Part shown: one piece after another, positions 1 through 10,173 of the stretch
Position numbering within the stretch: the first letter of the stretch is position 1
How the letters are laid out: every line of letters starts with the position of its first letter
Assembly: GCA_032622095.1 (NCBI GenBank)
Contig: CP136063.1
Coordinates: 82,685,980 to 82,749,979, forward strand
Direction: 5' to 3'
DNA: 64,000 nucleotides
Source: Siphonodentalium dalli
Taxonomy: Eukaryota; Mollusca; Scaphopoda; Gadilida; Siphonodentaliidae
Translations under genes and position numbers: made by a program
The notes under the pieces: model-generated
Databases searched by the model: none
The model's input: only the letters and a program-made list of their open reading frames with translations
What the model was told of the DNA's origin: nothing

Positions 1-297
1 TGCAGAACATCGTATCTATGTTACATCTTTATATAATATATGTAAATTGTTTGATAGATCTGTTAGTAAAGCGACGGATTTGGTTGTTATCTTTTGCAGA
101 CAGGTTAATCTATTATATCACATTAAACCCCTTTAAAAAGCCATTACATATCTCCTTATATCTCAATAGGCGCGTGCTTCCCAGAATACTTGGCGTCGCG
201 CCAACAAAATTAACGCCCAGATTAATACAATTCTTTTAAATATTTTGATTTGTTAAAAAGGCCTAAAGCTCTAGATTTTGTTCATGTGATATACAAG
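1..297. other. Unassigned AT-rich flank
   Basis: I see no supported gene here. A 73-codon open frame starts at position 18, but its composition is AT-driven and it shows no domain, signal peptide or flanking splice pattern that I recognise. Confidence 0.4.
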
Positions 298-474
298 ATC
301 TTCAACTCGTTATGTTGGGATATAAGATTTTATGAAACTCGTTATGTTGGGATATAAGATTTTACGAAACTCGTTACATAAATTTGATTCACAACTCGTC
401 TACGACTCGTTGTGAATCAAATTTATTAAACACGTTTCATAAAATCTTATATCCCAACATAACGAGTTGGAGAT
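298..474. repeat. Foldback (inverted) repeat with duplicated left arm
   Basis: The left arm begins near 298 with a motif containing ACTCGTTATGTTGGGATATA and ends in a segment reading TTTGATTCACAA near 388. The right arm (about 405-474) is its reverse complement. Part of the left arm (about 305-367) is tandemly doubled, so the two arms differ in length. There is no coding content; a MITE-like element or the remains of one is the simplest reading. Confidence 0.6.
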
Positions 475-490
475 CCTCAATATTTCGCAT

Positions 491-929
491 ATATGTGACC
501 CGCCATATCAAATCCAGTCGGGATTTTTTTACCCTGTGCCAATGCATTCTCTTATATATGCGAGTCGACCATAGGTCGCCTCGCATATATAAGAGAATGC
601 ATTGGCTTAACAATATTTTAAATAAATGTTTCTTACAATTTTTAGGACATAAAATTAAAAAAAACATCCATTACCCTGCAGGGAGCCCCACACATATATA
701 GAAGCACATAGAAGAGTGTCGTCTGCTCATGTTTGTCTGGGGCTCTGTATGGGTGAAATTATAAAATTGTTAAAGAATACAAGAACAAATTATTAAAATT
801 GTTAGGCCAATGCATTCTCTTATATATGCGAGGCAACCTATGGTCGACTCGCATATATAAGAGAATGCATTGGCACAGGGTAAAAAAAATGCCGACTTCC
901 GACTGGATTTGATATGGCGGGTCACATAT
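491..929. mobile_element. MITE-like element carrying a pair of near-perfect hairpins
   Basis: The terminal inverted repeats start ATATGTGACCCGCCATATC at 491 and end with the reverse complement at 929; they extend about 30 bp through a segment reading CCAGTCGG. Inside is a module from 532 to 880, bounded by CCCTGTGCC and GGCACAGGG. It contains two 66-bp palindromes, about 539-604 and 808-873. Each has a 26-bp arm beginning CCAATGCATTCTC, an inner CGACC/GGTCG stem and a three-base loop. The same module lies in elements with different outer ends at 13496 and 53306. No transposase is encoded. Confidence 0.75.
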
Positions 930-1307
930 ATCGTCTTATTTTAATCCACGTGACACCATCGATTATTACTATGTATAAATTTAAATCAGCCACGCGCCTT
1001 TAAGATATAGTGTCTGTTAACACATTCTATACTAAATTGTTTCTCCCGTTTAGTTAAAAAGTTATACATTGGAATGGTCTATTATTCATTTTGGAGAGGT
1101 ATTTAGTATTAAGTAGATGACGACAGTCAGACAAAAAGATAACACAAGTGCTGAGGGATTCATATTCATCGGTGGGAAATGTTCATATAATAAGTTCAAC
1201 AAACGACACATTTACTAAGGGGATTAATTATCGATGAGTATTTGTTACATAAATTGGTAATTATTTACTTGATATCAATATTTCAGTGAGAGCTATACAT
1301 GTGAGCC
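930..1307 (+). other. 5' flank of the amine oxidase gene
   Basis: This holds the presumed promoter and 5' untranslated region. A TATA-like run reading TATAAATTTAAA lies near 973. A polypyrimidine-AG site (TTTCAG, ending at 1286) sits 21 bases before the chosen ATG, so the first coding exon may begin with a spliced 5' UTR. Both points are inference from short motifs. Confidence 0.3.
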
Positions 1308-3371
1308 ATGACAGAGAAATTCCGGCGCACGATAGGAAAATGGCGGTGTACGTCATTCGTCCTGATGTTCATCATCTTTCTGTTAGTCATTGCACTTATC
1401 GCTGTTGTTATCCACAAGACATCTATCGTCAACGACCTTACTAAGCAGACATGTGGTCAATCATCTGATGACGTGATTGATACGTCAGAGCCGGAATATC
1501 TTGGACCATTTCATCATCTCACAAGACGGGAAATTCGTGGGGTTCAGAACTATTTACACAGCGTAGAATCTCTGGGTATAGTTCAGCCGGAAGACGTCGT
1601 ATTAAACAGTACATATCTGTACTACGCGGACTTGCTAATGCCAACTAAAGCAGAAGTCCTACATTATTTAGACAGAGGAGGTGATGAGCCCACCAGGACT
1701 GCGAAAGTTGTGTTGATAATGGGAGATGCAGAAACTCCTGTTGTCGAGGAATTAGAAGTGGGTCCACTTCCAGAGCCCAATTATCACAAACGGATCTCAT
1801 ACAAGAACAAACGTCGCAATCCCATTGAGTTCAGTTTTCGTCCAATCACAAATGCCGACACAAAGAATCTTAAAGAAAGAATTTTCCCTCAGATCGACTT
1901 GATGATAGGCGATATACTAATAGAGAATTACGACGCCAGATTGACCAATTGTGAGAATAAATGTCTGGAATATCGGACGAGTTTCATTTCGTCTGGCATA
2001 ACGAAAACTACCGCCAGACTGGTGTGGTTATGGCTTGAGCACGACGCCCTTCATCCGCTTGATGTTTCTATTCTTGTAGACATGACCAGCAGCGACCCCG
2101 TAGAGCACCATACTACGAATATTATGTTTAAAGACCAGCTTTACGATTCATTGAGTGAATTCAGGAACAGCTACATACGCCCAAATGAAGCTCTACCGCG
2201 ATTTAAATATCCGATAACAAATCCTGATATAGGCCCCGCTTCGGGATCGGGATCGGATACCAAGAGCGGCCCAGTACCTGTCGAACCAAACGGTAAACGG
2301 TATCAAATTGTCGGCCGATCTATAGCTTACCTCGGTTGGGAATTCCATTTTAGGATCAACGTCCAGACTGGACCACAGTTATTTGACGTGAAGTATGATG
2401 GGGATCGCATCGCTTACGAGATTGGTTTGCAGGAGATGGCTGCTTTCCATTCCGGTTTGAATCCATCACAGAAATACTATGACGTGATAAGCAGTGCGTT
2501 GCCGTTGGCAACTGGCGCAAGGAATTTAGTCCATGGAATAGACTGTCCGCAGCATGCTACATTCCTAGAGAACATTTTCCTTTTCGAAGGATCGAACGAG
2601 CCTGTCTCCTTCCAAAATGGCGCGTGCGTTTTCGAACATAATTCCGGTTATCCATTGCGGCGCCACTTGTCGTACGGATGGGCACAGGGACCGCCTTTCT
2701 ACAGTGGTATGATAGATAACTACCTGGTCGTGCGAACTATTTTATCCGTCTCCAATTACAATTATATAGCTGATTATATCTTTCACCAGGGAGGTGGTTT
2801 GGAAGTTAAAATGACTCCAACTGGATTATTGTCAACTTCAATGTATACTCCACGCGACGCCAAATACGGATTTCCATTACGTGACCATGTTACCGGGACC
2901 GTCCATCAACACATGTTCAACTACAAGGTTGACCTTGACATAAAGGGAACATCAAATAGGTTCGAAACTTTGGGAGTATCTGTGGACACATCAAATTCCA
3001 ATCAACCTTGGTCTAAACAGGAATATTTCCAGACCAAGATTGAACAATCATTGAAAAGAACTGAAAAAGAAGCTGCTTATAGATTCAATTTTGAGGCACC
3101 AAAGTACCTACTATTTCGCAGCGGTAATTCGCGGACGGAATCAGGTGTACTAAAGTCATATCGAATACACCTCGTGGGGCCTTCGAAGCAATTGTTGCCA
3201 GAAGACAGTGGAAATGAACCAGCGATCGCGTGGTCACGCTACCAAGTAGCGGTCACGCGTTACCATGACGACGAGCCAACTAGCAGTTCGAGTGCCGCCA
3301 TGACGGATGCTGGTCAACCCGTGGTTAATTTCCAGAACTTTATTGAGGATGATGAGGATATTGTTGATAAG
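1308..3371 (+). CDS. Copper amine oxidase, coding exon 1 (residues 1-688)
   Basis: The product is a copper-containing, topaquinone-dependent amine oxidase of the animal AOC/diamine oxidase family. Such enzymes oxidatively deaminate primary amines to aldehydes, releasing ammonia and hydrogen peroxide. A short basic N-terminus followed by a hydrophobic segment at about residues 17-36 predicts a type II signal anchor, so the enzyme would face outward or into the lumen. The small N-terminal domains span roughly residues 60-270, and the large catalytic domain runs from about 330 onward. Visible catalytic features are the base Asp392 in KYYD, the cofactor-precursor Tyr484 in SNYNY, and the copper ligands His533 and His535 in VHQH. 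The family normally has Asp or Glu after the cofactor Tyr; here it is Asn. The ATG has a favourable context (GCC before, A after). The exon ends in phase 0 at a donor AAG|GTATGT. With exon 2 the protein is 792 aa, close to full length for the family. No frameshift is seen. Confidence 0.93.
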
Positions 3372-3703
3372 GTATGTGGAGCAACAATGTAACAAATATT
3401 AACAGATAAATGTATTGCTCCAGGTTGAGTCTGTAGAGATGTCTTAATTACATCCAAGGTTGTCTCGTCAAGAATTTCCGATATCAGGAAATTCAAAATT
3501 CTTTTTTCGTAATTAAGTATCCGAGGTTTCCGACCTTTTATATATAATTTCCCAGCCGGATAATGAAATAAACTCATGGCCGAAGTTCAAATCACGAATG
3601 TTCTCAGTATTATTAGATGCATTTTACGAAATTACTCTAAAGTATTATTTGTTTAACGCTTTCATGATGGGACATGCGCTGGTGCATTATTAAAGACCAT
3701 ATT

Positions 3704-3864
3704 CCAGTGCATTATCTTATATATGCGAGTGTCCCATAGGAAGCCTCATACGTAAGAGAATGCACTGGCTTATAAGTCAAGGTAAATATTGTTAGGTCAA
3801 TGCATTCTCTTATATATGCGAGGCTCCTTATGTGAGACTCGCATACATAAGAGAATGCATTGGC
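3704..3864. repeat. Diverged paired-hairpin module inside the intron
   Basis: Two palindromes, about 3704-3769 and 3797-3864, match the hairpins at 539 and 808 (arms containing TCTTATATATGCGAG). Here the loops have changed (for example GGCTCCTTATGTGAGAC) and the first hairpin has several mismatches. This is an older copy of the module, without the CCCTGTG border. Confidence 0.65.
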
Positions 3865-4245
3865 TAAGGTTTTCGCAAAAATTCAGTCCAGTCATGAAAG
3901 GTTAAGACATCTTAATAATCTTGCAATTTTCTGATTGAAACAAGTCATGATCGTATTGTTAGTTTGTATATCCCACACACCATGGACCTGTATTTACATA
4001 TAACATTCGGCGATATATTTGTGTCTTTGCGGTGAACTATTTTGATATTATATGTACACTGATCACGTTAGTTTTTATATTACCATGTACACACTGCCCA
4101 ACCGGTTCGCGAAGTCTCAGCAAACGGAGGCCTCTTGGTGTTCTACATAAGCCTTTCAGTGCAATTTGGCGGTGTTTTTGACGAAATTTGAACACCATTA
4201 GCTCCAAAGCTGGTCCATACATTTTGCAATAATATTATTACGAAC

Positions 4246-4440
4246 GCTCGGTGGTCCAGTGGATATAATGTTCAGCTTATGGTATGAGTTTGACGCTGGT
4301 CAGTCGACTGATGAGTTGGTGGTCCAGTGGATATAATGTTCAGCTTATGGTATGAGTTTGACGCTGGTCAGTCGACTGATGAGTTAAGCGGCGTGTGTCT
4401 GTAGAGTTACGCGCAGTTCAAATCTCGCGCCTAATTGTGA
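4246..4440 (+). mobile_element. tRNA-derived SINE with a duplicated A-box head
   Basis: The head reads GGTGGTCCAGTGGATA, which fits a tRNA A box (TRGYNNAGTGG type). About 95 bases after the second head comes GCAGTTCAAATCTCGC, which fits a B box. The first 68 bp (4250-4317) are repeated almost exactly at 4318-4385, giving two A boxes and one B box. SINE type and pol III origin are inference from these promoter boxes; the tail is not clear. Confidence 0.6.
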
Positions 4441-4513
4441 CCACTGAGCTCATACTGTGACTGCTTCGCACCACTCGTGTGTTAACCATTTGGACAGTGT
4501 CTGTAACGTCATA

Positions 4514-4566
4514 TACATGACGTCATGAGTAAATTTAATGAATACATGACGTCATGAGTAAATTTA
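4514..4566. repeat. 29-bp direct repeat containing the TGACGTCA palindrome
   Basis: TACATGACGTCATGAGTAAA occurs at 4514 and again at 4543. The central TGACGTCA is identical to a full CRE site, but it lies in an intronic repeat and no regulatory role can be claimed from sequence alone. Confidence 0.6.
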
Positions 4567-4782
4567 ACGTAAACGTCATAGCAATAATTATTAACAAGTT
4601 CGGGTCAAAAGGGTCCAATAATTCATTTTAATTTATGTGCATTTTTTTTAACGTGTGTTATCATAATCGATTGCACTTATACATTTGGGACATTATATTA
4701 ATCAAAATAACTCCTATACAACTCATTTATAAATCGGATGATTTATAGAAGTTATGTCTACGTAAAATAACACTTCCTGAAA

Positions 4783-4839
4783 CGACATATATGTCGTTCT
4801 ACTCCTCAACCGATAGACGACATATATGTCGTTCTACTC
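4783..4839. repeat. Repeated short palindrome CGACATATATGTCG
   Basis: The perfect 14-bp palindrome followed by TTCTACTC occurs at 4783-4804 and 4818-4839. It is too short to classify. Confidence 0.5.
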
Positions 4840-5612
4840 GCCAAAGGGTTAAGGGAATACATGTACTCGATGTGTAGTTGATTGATATTGTCATTATAAA
4901 TTCCTGATATGCGTATGATTTCGTTGCATTACCCGCGATTATTATTTTTATGTTAAAGCCTTGTTCACTCATTATGATGTGCATAAGTTACACACATGGT
5001 CCACTGAATAACAGCGGTCAGCATGCCATCTGAATCTGTTGAATGCTACTTTAGTTCAATACTCACTACACTATTTTAATGTAAGTGACCTTTTTTCAAA
5101 ATGTCTGCAGTACAAAGCACAGTATATATTTTTAAATGGCAAGGTGTAAGAGATGGATATATTTGCTCAAGCCATTTGCGCCGATTCTGGAAACTGCCCC
5201 TGTGGCACTGACAATTTGAATGAAGCCTGTTTTCAAATTCCTGATAGTACTACACTCAGTTTGAAGATCTACGTACTTCTTATATTTCCCTGTTTCCTTT
5301 TGCACAACATTATAGTTTATGTGAAAGGGATTATTATTCGTATACCAACAGTTGTCCAATTCTTCCGGCCGCAAATCAGAAATATAGCGTGCATCAACTC
5401 CCAGTATGAGAATTCTGGTGTATTTCACGCCATCCCTGTGCACAAGTTGTGGTAGTTTTTATTTGAATTAATTGCGATATATTCCGATTCCAGAAAATCA
5501 AACTTAAAGTCTCCAACTTATGATGCCCATGAATGACGTAAAGTTTAACCCACTAGTGATGTTGGATATATCTGAAAAGGACGCAATAATTTTGTGACTG
5601 CTTTCGTTACAG

Positions 5613-5927
5613 GATCTGGTTGCCTGGGTTACGATGAGCGGCCATCACATCCCGCACACAGAGGATCTACCGGTAACATCCACTCTCGGTGGGCAACAAC
5701 AGTTCTTTCTTCTACCATACAACTATTTCGAAGTAGACCCTTCTGTGATGTCACGTGACGCTGTTCGTGTACACTTTAAGAACCCGGATGACCCGAGCGA
5801 AGGAGTTCGTGTGGACCGCCACGGAACATCTGAGAATCAACAGTGTTATCCTGCAAAAACTGATTATGACGAAGAGGTTAAAGAAAACCCCAACTTAGTT
5901 TTCAAAGACATATTTAATCTCAGTTGA
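5613..5927 (+). CDS. Copper amine oxidase, coding exon 2 (residues 689-792)
   Basis: This is the C-terminal end of the catalytic domain. It opens DLVAWVT, then carries HHIPHTEDLP, which holds the third copper ligand (His at about residue 700). It continues with the family's usual stretch on to the LLPYNYFEVDPS and SRDAVRV segments. The last 30 or so residues (after about residue 760) are hydrophilic and not obviously conserved. The TGA stop is at 5925-5927. A likely poly(A) signal AATAAA appears at about 6298, although the first 370 bases after the stop are otherwise featureless. All residues needed for copper binding are present over the two exons, so the gene looks intact. Confidence 0.92.
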   Translation, partial: DLVAWVTMSGHHIPHTEDLPVTSTLGGQQQFFLLPYNYFEVDPSVMSRDAVRVHFKNPDDPSEGVRVDRHGTSENQQCYPAKTDYDEEVKENPNLVFKDIFNLS

Positions 5928-6369
5928 ATGTTATGCCTTGCAAACTTCAGTTCATAGTTTTTTTTCTTTGCTCTCGCATAATACTCTATGGTTGACAAGA
6001 CACGTTATGGCTAAAACCAGAGGACCATACATCTACCTAAACATTCATTATTACCATTATCGTCAATAGCTATCATTTCATAAATATGTCATATTACAAA
6101 TCACCAAAAAAACAGTTTTTTTTGCACAGCAATGAACGCATTCATAATTTTATATTAATCAACCAGCGTTTTTCCTTTATTTATCCGTTTGATGGTTCAC
6201 ATATATTTGGTAGGACAATTGTTTTCTTGAAAAAAAAATAGGATGTGAAAGTTTTAAGGAATATGAGAAATTACACATAAAAGGGGCTTGTTTGACAAAT
6301 AAACCAATGCTGCGTTGGTTACGAGCTCTTGCTGTCCAACGGATTATCTAGTTTGTCAATAGCTTCACT
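5928..6369 (+). other. 3' flank of the amine oxidase gene
   Basis: AT-rich, presumably 3' untranslated sequence followed by intergenic DNA. An AATAAA hexamer lies near 6298. I see nothing else here. Confidence 0.35.
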
Positions 6370-6373
6370 TTAA

Positions 6374-6885
6374 AGATACGGCGGCGTTGGCAGTGGGTAT
6401 GCTGTTAAAATATTCAGCTCCGTCAAAAACAGAAAGAATAGTAAAATACAGACACTTTGTTCGTATACCAATCGGAAATATGGCATAAACAGTATGTTAT
6501 TGTCAAATGTTTTTCCTTTGTTATGTGTAAACAAAATCAAAAAACGTTACAGAACCTGGTTTTTGTTTAGATCCGGATATGGTAAACGTTAATGAGCGTT
6601 ATTTGTTACAGTTTTCCTGATATGGAAATAATAAAGAGCGTTTATATCATTTGTGTGAGATTAACCAATATAATTGCGCTGTGTTATGTAAACAGAAGCA
6701 AAACTTCTGTAACACGAGCAGGTTCTTGTTTACGTACACCATCGTACGTCTTGACGACAATTTACTATTTATGCGCTGATTATGTTTGGCATATGAACAA
6801 AACTATAAATATATTTTAATATTCCTTCTGTTGATGGCGATTTGAACAAATATGAAAATTTCTGCAATGAACGCCACTCGTGCCT
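6374..6885 (+). mobile_element. MITE family 'R1', copy A (TTAA flanked)
   Basis: The element starts AGATACGGCGGCGTTGGC and ends ACTCGTGCCT, flanked by TTAA at 6370-6373 and 6886-6889. It matches the copy at 59926-60271 along its length, including a stretch reading TAGATCCGGATATGGTAAAC, and the antisense copy at 26525-26772. The ends form a short imperfect inverted repeat (AGRYACG type). It encodes no transposase. Confidence 0.65.
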
Positions 6886-6889
6886 TTAA

Positions 6890-7658
6890 AGGTACTCAAT
6901 CCGATCAGACTGCCAACATATCATCAAGTTCCAACGGCAACAACATTTTTCTTCAAAATACGCATTAGTTATCACAATCGATTAGTTACAACAACATAAA
7001 GGTAAACTCTGTCAACTATGGTATTAAATTTCCCAAAACGTGTTATTTATCAACATGTTGTTCAACGAAATATGGCCGTATTATCACTTGAGTATCACGA
7101 AATTTGGCCGTATTACCACTTGATTTTGTCCGAGACCACCGGTTTGACTTTTTTTGTGGGCCACAAATAAGTACACACTTCGAGAAATAAATAATTCAAA
7201 AATCGATACCTGATCAATCTGAGCTTTGATGGGTCGGGTTACTCGACTCGAAAAGGAATGTTTTACTATCGAAACCAAAACAATAGTAATTTGGGAGCGT
7301 TAATTCAGATTATGCATCTTTAGGACTTAGTTTATAAAAGAGCGATGGTTACCAATGTTCAGCTAAGTCACATCTGCGTCACCTAAGAATACTTTCATAC
7401 ACTCCCAAGTTTACACGATATGTTTTGCAGACATTTAGCCGTAAAACCGTATGTTGGCTGAGTATGAACGGAAACATGCATATAAAACAGCTAATTCCGT
7501 GAGGTGTAAGAACTATATAGAGTGCCACATGTAGCGATGCTACCGAAATTTGTCTGAAAAATAGCATACAATTATCTCGCAAGAATCAATCATACATGTA
7601 TATGAAGGCAACTGTCAGTAGCACCGTTGCATGTGGAACTACCTTACTCGTGAGAAAC
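6890..7658. other. Intergenic, no supported gene
   Basis: AT-rich DNA with short open frames only. One near-repeat about ATATGGCCGTATTA(T/C)CACTTGA occurs at 7071 and 7099. Nothing else stands out. Confidence 0.35.
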
Positions 7659-7810
7659 CATGAGAAAATAAATGCATGTACCTTACTCGTATTTAAATTC
7701 GCGCAGTACTATTTTTCTCTCAGTTTTGAGTTCGCCCACCGACGGGTGCACGAAAAATAGTACACTGCGAATTTAAATACGAGTAAGGTACATACATTTT
7801 GTTTCTCATG
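7659..7810. mobile_element. Foldback MITE-like element
   Basis: The left arm (7659-7717) contains TACCTTACTCGTATTTAAAT and ends ACTATTTTTC. The right arm (7752-7810) is its reverse complement with few mismatches, ending TTTGTTTCTCATG. A 34-bp spacer separates them. The 5' flank repeats ACCTTACTCGTGAGAAACCA at 7641, a partial extra copy of the end. Confidence 0.65.
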
Positions 7811-8199
7811 TCGTTAGCTTTGGTAACGATGCATTGTATATGCATCCTTCCGTTCATATTCTGTAACCAGACGGTTTTCAACGACAAATGCCTGCAAAAC
7901 ATACCGTGCGAACATGCGAGTGTGTGAACCTATACCATTAATTAATTTGCATGAATTCAAATATACGTTTTATACATGTTGTTTTCATCAAGTGATAATA
8001 ATTAGCAAGACTCTGGATGTCGTTGTTCATTTTAATCCCCATCCATTCTTATGGCAACCAAACGACCAAGAATGATCTATGCTTAAACGGACGTAAGGCA
8101 CTTGCAGTGTAGATTTTGTATAAAAGAAGGAAAGCCAAAAAGTTACAAAGCCAAAAAGTTACAAACACTTGTATTGTGTAAATGAAATTATTTTCATTT
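7811..8199. other. Intergenic, no supported gene
   Basis: Nothing recognised apart from a small direct repeat of GCCAAAAAGTTACAAA at about 8132 and 8148. Confidence 0.35.
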
Positions 8200-9385
8200 A
8201 AAACATTTCATCAATAAATGTGAGCTGCAGGGTGTGCAGATGGATTAAAATTTGAAATCCAAGATAGCGGCTGGCAGATGTTTTTAACGAATTTCGGAAA
8301 TAAACGATGGCTCCCATCTTGAGGTCACCCCGAAGAGCCATATGCAGTTTGGTGACGATCACATGAGGGCTGTGTCTTTTATAGGGCGTGCGGAAGGATT
8401 TAGTCATGCAAAGAGTAAAATCCAAGATGGCCGATGACAGCCATGTTTTTCAACAGATTTCAGTAAAAAAGAAATGATGGCTCCCATCTAGAAGTCAACA
8501 TTAGGTTCCATATAAAGTTAGGTGAAAATCGGATGGGGGTGTGGTATGTAGGGTGTGTCAAAATATTTAGTCATACAAAGAGTAAAATGCAAGATGGCTG
8601 CTTTTCATCGAAAAATTTTCAATTACGATGGCTCCCATCTAGAGGTGATCCTAAACATGCCTGCAAACTTTCAAAACAGTTCTCTAATAAATGCGGGCTG
8701 CAGGCTGTGCCGATGGCTTCAAATTTGAAATCCAAGATGTCTGCTGGTGGCCATGTTTTTCGAAGTTCTAAAAAAAAAATTGTAAGCTCACATCCAGAGG
8801 TCACCCCGAAATTCCATATAAGGTTCGGCGATGATCAGATGAGAGATGTGACATGTAAGGTTTGCCAAATCATTTAGTCATTTGCCAAAGCATTTAGTCA
8901 TACAAAGAGTAAAATCCAAGATGGCTGCTGGCGGCCATGTTTTTGTTTTTTTGTTGCGAATTCGGAAATAATCGATGGCTCCCATATAGAAGTCACCCAA
9001 AAGATCGATATGAAGTTTGGTGGCGATTAGATGAGGGGTGTCGTCTGTAGGGTGTGTCAAAGGATTTAGTCATGCAATATAGCTGCCAGCGGCCATGCTT
9101 TGCATCGAAAATTGCTAAAATTCGTTAGCTCCCATCTAGAGGTGATCCTAAACATGCCTGTAAATTTTCAAAATATTTCTCCAATAAATGTGGGCTGCAG
9201 GGTGTGCGGATGGATTCATTTTGAAATCCAACATGGCTGCTGGCGGCCATGTTTTTAAAAGAATTTCGGAAAAAAATCGATGGCTCCCATCTAGAGGTCA
9301 CCCCGATGACCATACGTTTGGTGATGATCGGATGAGGAATATGGCCTATAGGGTGTGCCAAAGGAAATGGTTGACGGGCGGGCGA
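8200..9385. repeat. Satellite array with trimeric higher-order structure
   Basis: Seven diverged monomers of about 150-190 bp are anchored by GATGGCTCCCATC(T)AGA at about 8305, 8475, 8628, 8783, 8973, 9127 and 9279. Monomers three apart are the most alike. The type reading AGGTGATCCTAAACATGCC is at 8628 and 9127; the AGAAGTCA type is at 8475 and 8973; the AGGTCACCCCGA type is at 8305, 8783 and 9279. The repeat period is therefore a trimer of about 480-500 bp. Each monomer also carries AAGATGGC(T)G and a ...GGTGTGYCAAA..ATTTAGTCAT segment. Apparent open frames inside are by-products of the repeat. Confidence 0.75.
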
Positions 9386-10173
9386 CGGACACCAACCCAC
9401 GGCAATAGCTTTATAAAGTAAAGTTGAGCTAAAAATCATAAATGTTTGCAGTCATCGTCACTAAGAATGGAAAATAGGCAGACCTTCAATGAGGCCCAGC
9501 TGTTATATCAGCAAATTCGGATCAAATCGTAAAGATCTCAATTGCAAAAGGTCGGAGCAATGAAAAATATTACAGAAAACACAGATTTCAACTAAAATAT
9601 TAGATTTGAAATTTCAGCTGGCGTTGTTTATTAATAAAATAACTTTTACAGAAACTGTCTACATGTATGTTTACTTATATAACAATGGGTTCAAACGCGA
9701 CATTTCGTCGCTGGATAGTTATCAGTAATAAATATAAGAACAAAGTATATACATATATATAAAACATTTCAATTAGTGCAACAAAGAAAATTATGTTGGG
9801 TAACTGCCATACATGTATGTGTGGTTTGGTTTGTATTTGGCATTGTAGTAAGAATATTTTGTTATAAGACTTATCCGAGTCCACTGCGTTCACGAAAATC
9901 GTTCTAACAGTACAATGTATTTATGAACGGCCATGAACATTTCAATATTATCGCGGCCACTAATTAAGAGTTAAAAATGCGAGACTCCTTGAACTCAAAG
10001 GTAAAAAATACGGTGGACTTGTATGTTCACGAACAAGTCATCTCGAAATTCTCACACAAAATGCAGTTTCACTTATTTTTAATATTCCAAATTCACCAGC
10101 AACAGTAATTCCTAAAAGCTTCCTTTTCGGACAGAACAGTCTCCACACCGTCTCCTCTTTCAAAATAGCATGG
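9386..10173. other. Intergenic, no supported gene
   Basis: AT-rich DNA with no domain-bearing frame. The last 100 bases may belong to the decayed transposase that follows. Confidence 0.35.

Larger units (their letters stand above)
3372..5612 (+). other. Amine oxidase intron (GT-AG)
   Basis: The donor GTATGT starts at 3372; the acceptor is a pyrimidine-rich stretch ending CGTTACAG at 5612. Joining across it keeps phase 0 and restores the family sequence DLVAWVT right after the exon 1 end EDIVDK. The 2.24-kb intron holds a paired-hairpin repeat, a SINE and short tandem repeats (listed separately). I see no gene in the remaining parts (3372-3700, 3865-4245, 4841-5612). Confidence 0.85.

Noticed and set aside
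384-701. Overlapping open frames of about 75-105 codons on both strands at 384-701, 13425-13740 and 53435-53704
   Set aside because: They repeat the same peptide (LCQCILLYMR...) because they are translations of the hairpin palindromes; a palindrome is open on both strands by symmetry.
9188-9439. Open frames of 60-110 codons on both strands across 8200-9440
   Set aside because: They lie entirely within the satellite monomers and share repeated peptides; they are by-products of the repeat.
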